From Lysobacteraceae bacterium NML95-0200 (GTDB lineage: Bacteria; Pseudomonadota; Gammaproteobacteria; Xanthomonadales; Xanthomonadaceae): a stretch of DNA of 64,000 nt. Below the pieces are notes generated by a model. It saw nothing but the letters and a program-made list of their open reading frames with translations. It was not told the DNA's origin and did no database searches. Location of the stretch: positions 101,051 through 165,050 of the forward strand of contig NWQQ01000017.1 of NCBI GenBank assembly GCA_002798255.1, in the 5' to 3' direction. Of the stretch, positions 63,330-64,000 are shown in pieces (position 1 is the stretch's first letter; each line of letters starts with the position of its first letter). A program made the translations under genes and the position numbers.

Positions 63330-63374
63330 CAATGGCAAGACGCATTGCCGCAATCGCCCACCGGAGCCCAGTGA

Positions 63375-63818
63375 ATGTCATCGCCACAACTCGACCTGGA
63401 CAGCTTTCTGCCTTACCGGCTGTCGGTGCTGTCCAACCGCATCAGCCAGAGCATCGCCCAGCTGTATGCCGAGCGTTTTGGCATCAGCATTACCGAGTGG
63501 CGGGTGATTGCCGTGCTTGGCCGTTATAGCGGCCTGTCGGCCAATCAGGTGGCCGAGCGCACCGCGATGGACAAGGTAGCCGTCAGTCGTGCCTTGGCGC
63601 GTTTGGTCGAGCGCGGGCTGATTGCGCGCAGTACCGATGACGATGACCGTCGCCGCTCGGTGCTGGTGCTCTCTGCCAGTGGCAAGCGCATCCATACGCA
63701 AATCGCCCCACTGGCATTGGAAATGGAGCACAAATTGCTGGCTGGCTTTGACAAGGAAGAACGGCGGCTGCTGGATAGGTTGCTGGGCAAGCTCTCAGAA
63801 AGCCAACAGCGCCTTTGA
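63375..63818 (+). CDS. MarR family transcriptional regulator
   Basis: 147 residues. Winged helix: ISQSIAQLYAERFGISITEWRVIAVLGRYSGLSANQVAERTAMDKVAVSRALARLVERGLIARSTDDDDRRRSVLVLSASG, the MarR core with recognition helix and beta wing. Likely a local repressor of hppD-MAPEG-hmgA responding to an aromatic intermediate such as homogentisate; that is inferred from divergent position and shared operator. Confidence 0.93.
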   Translation: MSSPQLDLDSFLPYRLSVLSNRISQSIAQLYAERFGISITEWRVIAVLGRYSGLSANQVAERTAMDKVAVSRALARLVERGLIARSTDDDDRRRSVLVLSASGKRIHTQIAPLALEMEHKLLAGFDKEERRLLDRLLGKLSESQQRL

Positions 63819-63852
63819 TGTGACGATAGACAACAGTCAAACTCATATAAAA

Positions 63853-63872
63853 AACGCCGGGACTTGCCCGGC
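63853..63872 (+). terminator. hairpin after the MarR gene
   Basis: CGCCGGG / CCCGGCG with ACTTG between; preceded by an A-run, so it may be read from the opposite strand. Confidence 0.5.
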
Positions 63873-63883
63873 GCAGACCGCTG

Positions 63884-63915
63884 ACAAACCCCGTGTTTTT
63901 GGCACGGGGTTTTTC
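63884..63915 (+). terminator. intrinsic terminator, probably bidirectional
   Basis: AAACCCCGTG / CACGGGGTTTTT, loop TTTTTGG-like, with T-run on the plus strand and TTTGTC on the minus strand. Confidence 0.8.
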
Positions 63916-64000
63916 AATGGCATGCTGGGAGCCCTTTGAAGGTCAGAAGCATGCGATGCAGCTTGGTCGTGTTGAAGGCGTTCTGTGAAGGATTCGTGCG
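63914..64000 (-). CDS. possible 3' end of a gene entering from outside the window
   Basis: On the minus strand a frame open at the window edge reads ... NTTKLHRMLLTFKGLPACH and stops at TGA 63916-63914, directly before the bidirectional terminator. Only 28 codons are visible and no family can be recognised; may be chance. Confidence 0.25.
   Translation of the reverse strand, partial: RTNPSQNAFNTTKLHRMLLTFKGLPACH

Overview
The window is one continuous stretch of high-GC bacterial chromosome with tightly packed genes, many joined by ATGA, GTGA or TGATG start/stop overlaps. The gene content points to a gammaproteobacterium of the Xanthomonadales (Lysobacterales) type: a PutA without the usual DNA-binding head, hmgA and hppD together, an OleC-like ligase, an S-adenosylhomocysteine riboswitch in front of ahcY, a PilU retraction ATPase, and REP-type palindromes typical of this group. 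This is an inference from gene families; genus cannot be told without a database.

Layout. 0-9 kb: end of zapE, hydrolase, secreted nuclease lipoprotein, cytochrome c5, hydrolase, hemH (all minus), then a SYLF protein and the tatABC-RDD operon (plus) converging on a membrane protein. 9-17 kb: glyQS, hslVU, a remnant of a TonB-dependent receptor, aceE. 17-31 kb: a small membrane protein, a Fic enzyme with an elaborate operator region, PEBP-like protein, YheT hydrolase, PlsC-like acyltransferase, relA, secreted protein, hemF, OleC-like ligase, Cys-cluster protein, rhomboid, FadL porin, DUF4198 protein. 31-42 kb: putA, yeiH, dnaG, BrkB, yqeY, rpsU (minus) and, divergent from rpsU, tsaD, a YbdG-type channel, folB and a short folK. 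42.4-44.2 kb: an accessory island of REP palindromes and two copies of a ~350 bp composite repeat bracketing a parDE toxin-antitoxin pair. 44-51 kb: adenosine-kinase-like gene, then the rod-shape operon mreBCD-mrdA-rodA. 51-56 kb: DUF3817, grxB, pilU, DUF937 protein, second REP pair with a PaaA2/ParE2-like module, ahcY with riboswitch. 56-64 kb: S9 peptidase, a lipoprotein with eight 17-residue repeats and an OmpA domain, then hmgA-MAPEG-hppD under a divergent MarR regulator with a centred palindromic operator.

Functional links. hemH and hemF are two late haem steps; ahcY and the adenosine-kinase-like gene together would clear SAH and adenosine; hmgA and hppD are two consecutive steps of tyrosine breakdown; mreBCD, PBP2 and RodA form the elongasome. 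I saw no tRNA, rRNA, CRISPR array, prophage or intact insertion sequence. The most unusual signals are the mirror-image, helically phased operator clusters upstream of the Fic gene, the nested repeats around parDE, the 17-residue repeat lipoprotein, and the explicit SD-sequestration switch at ahcY.
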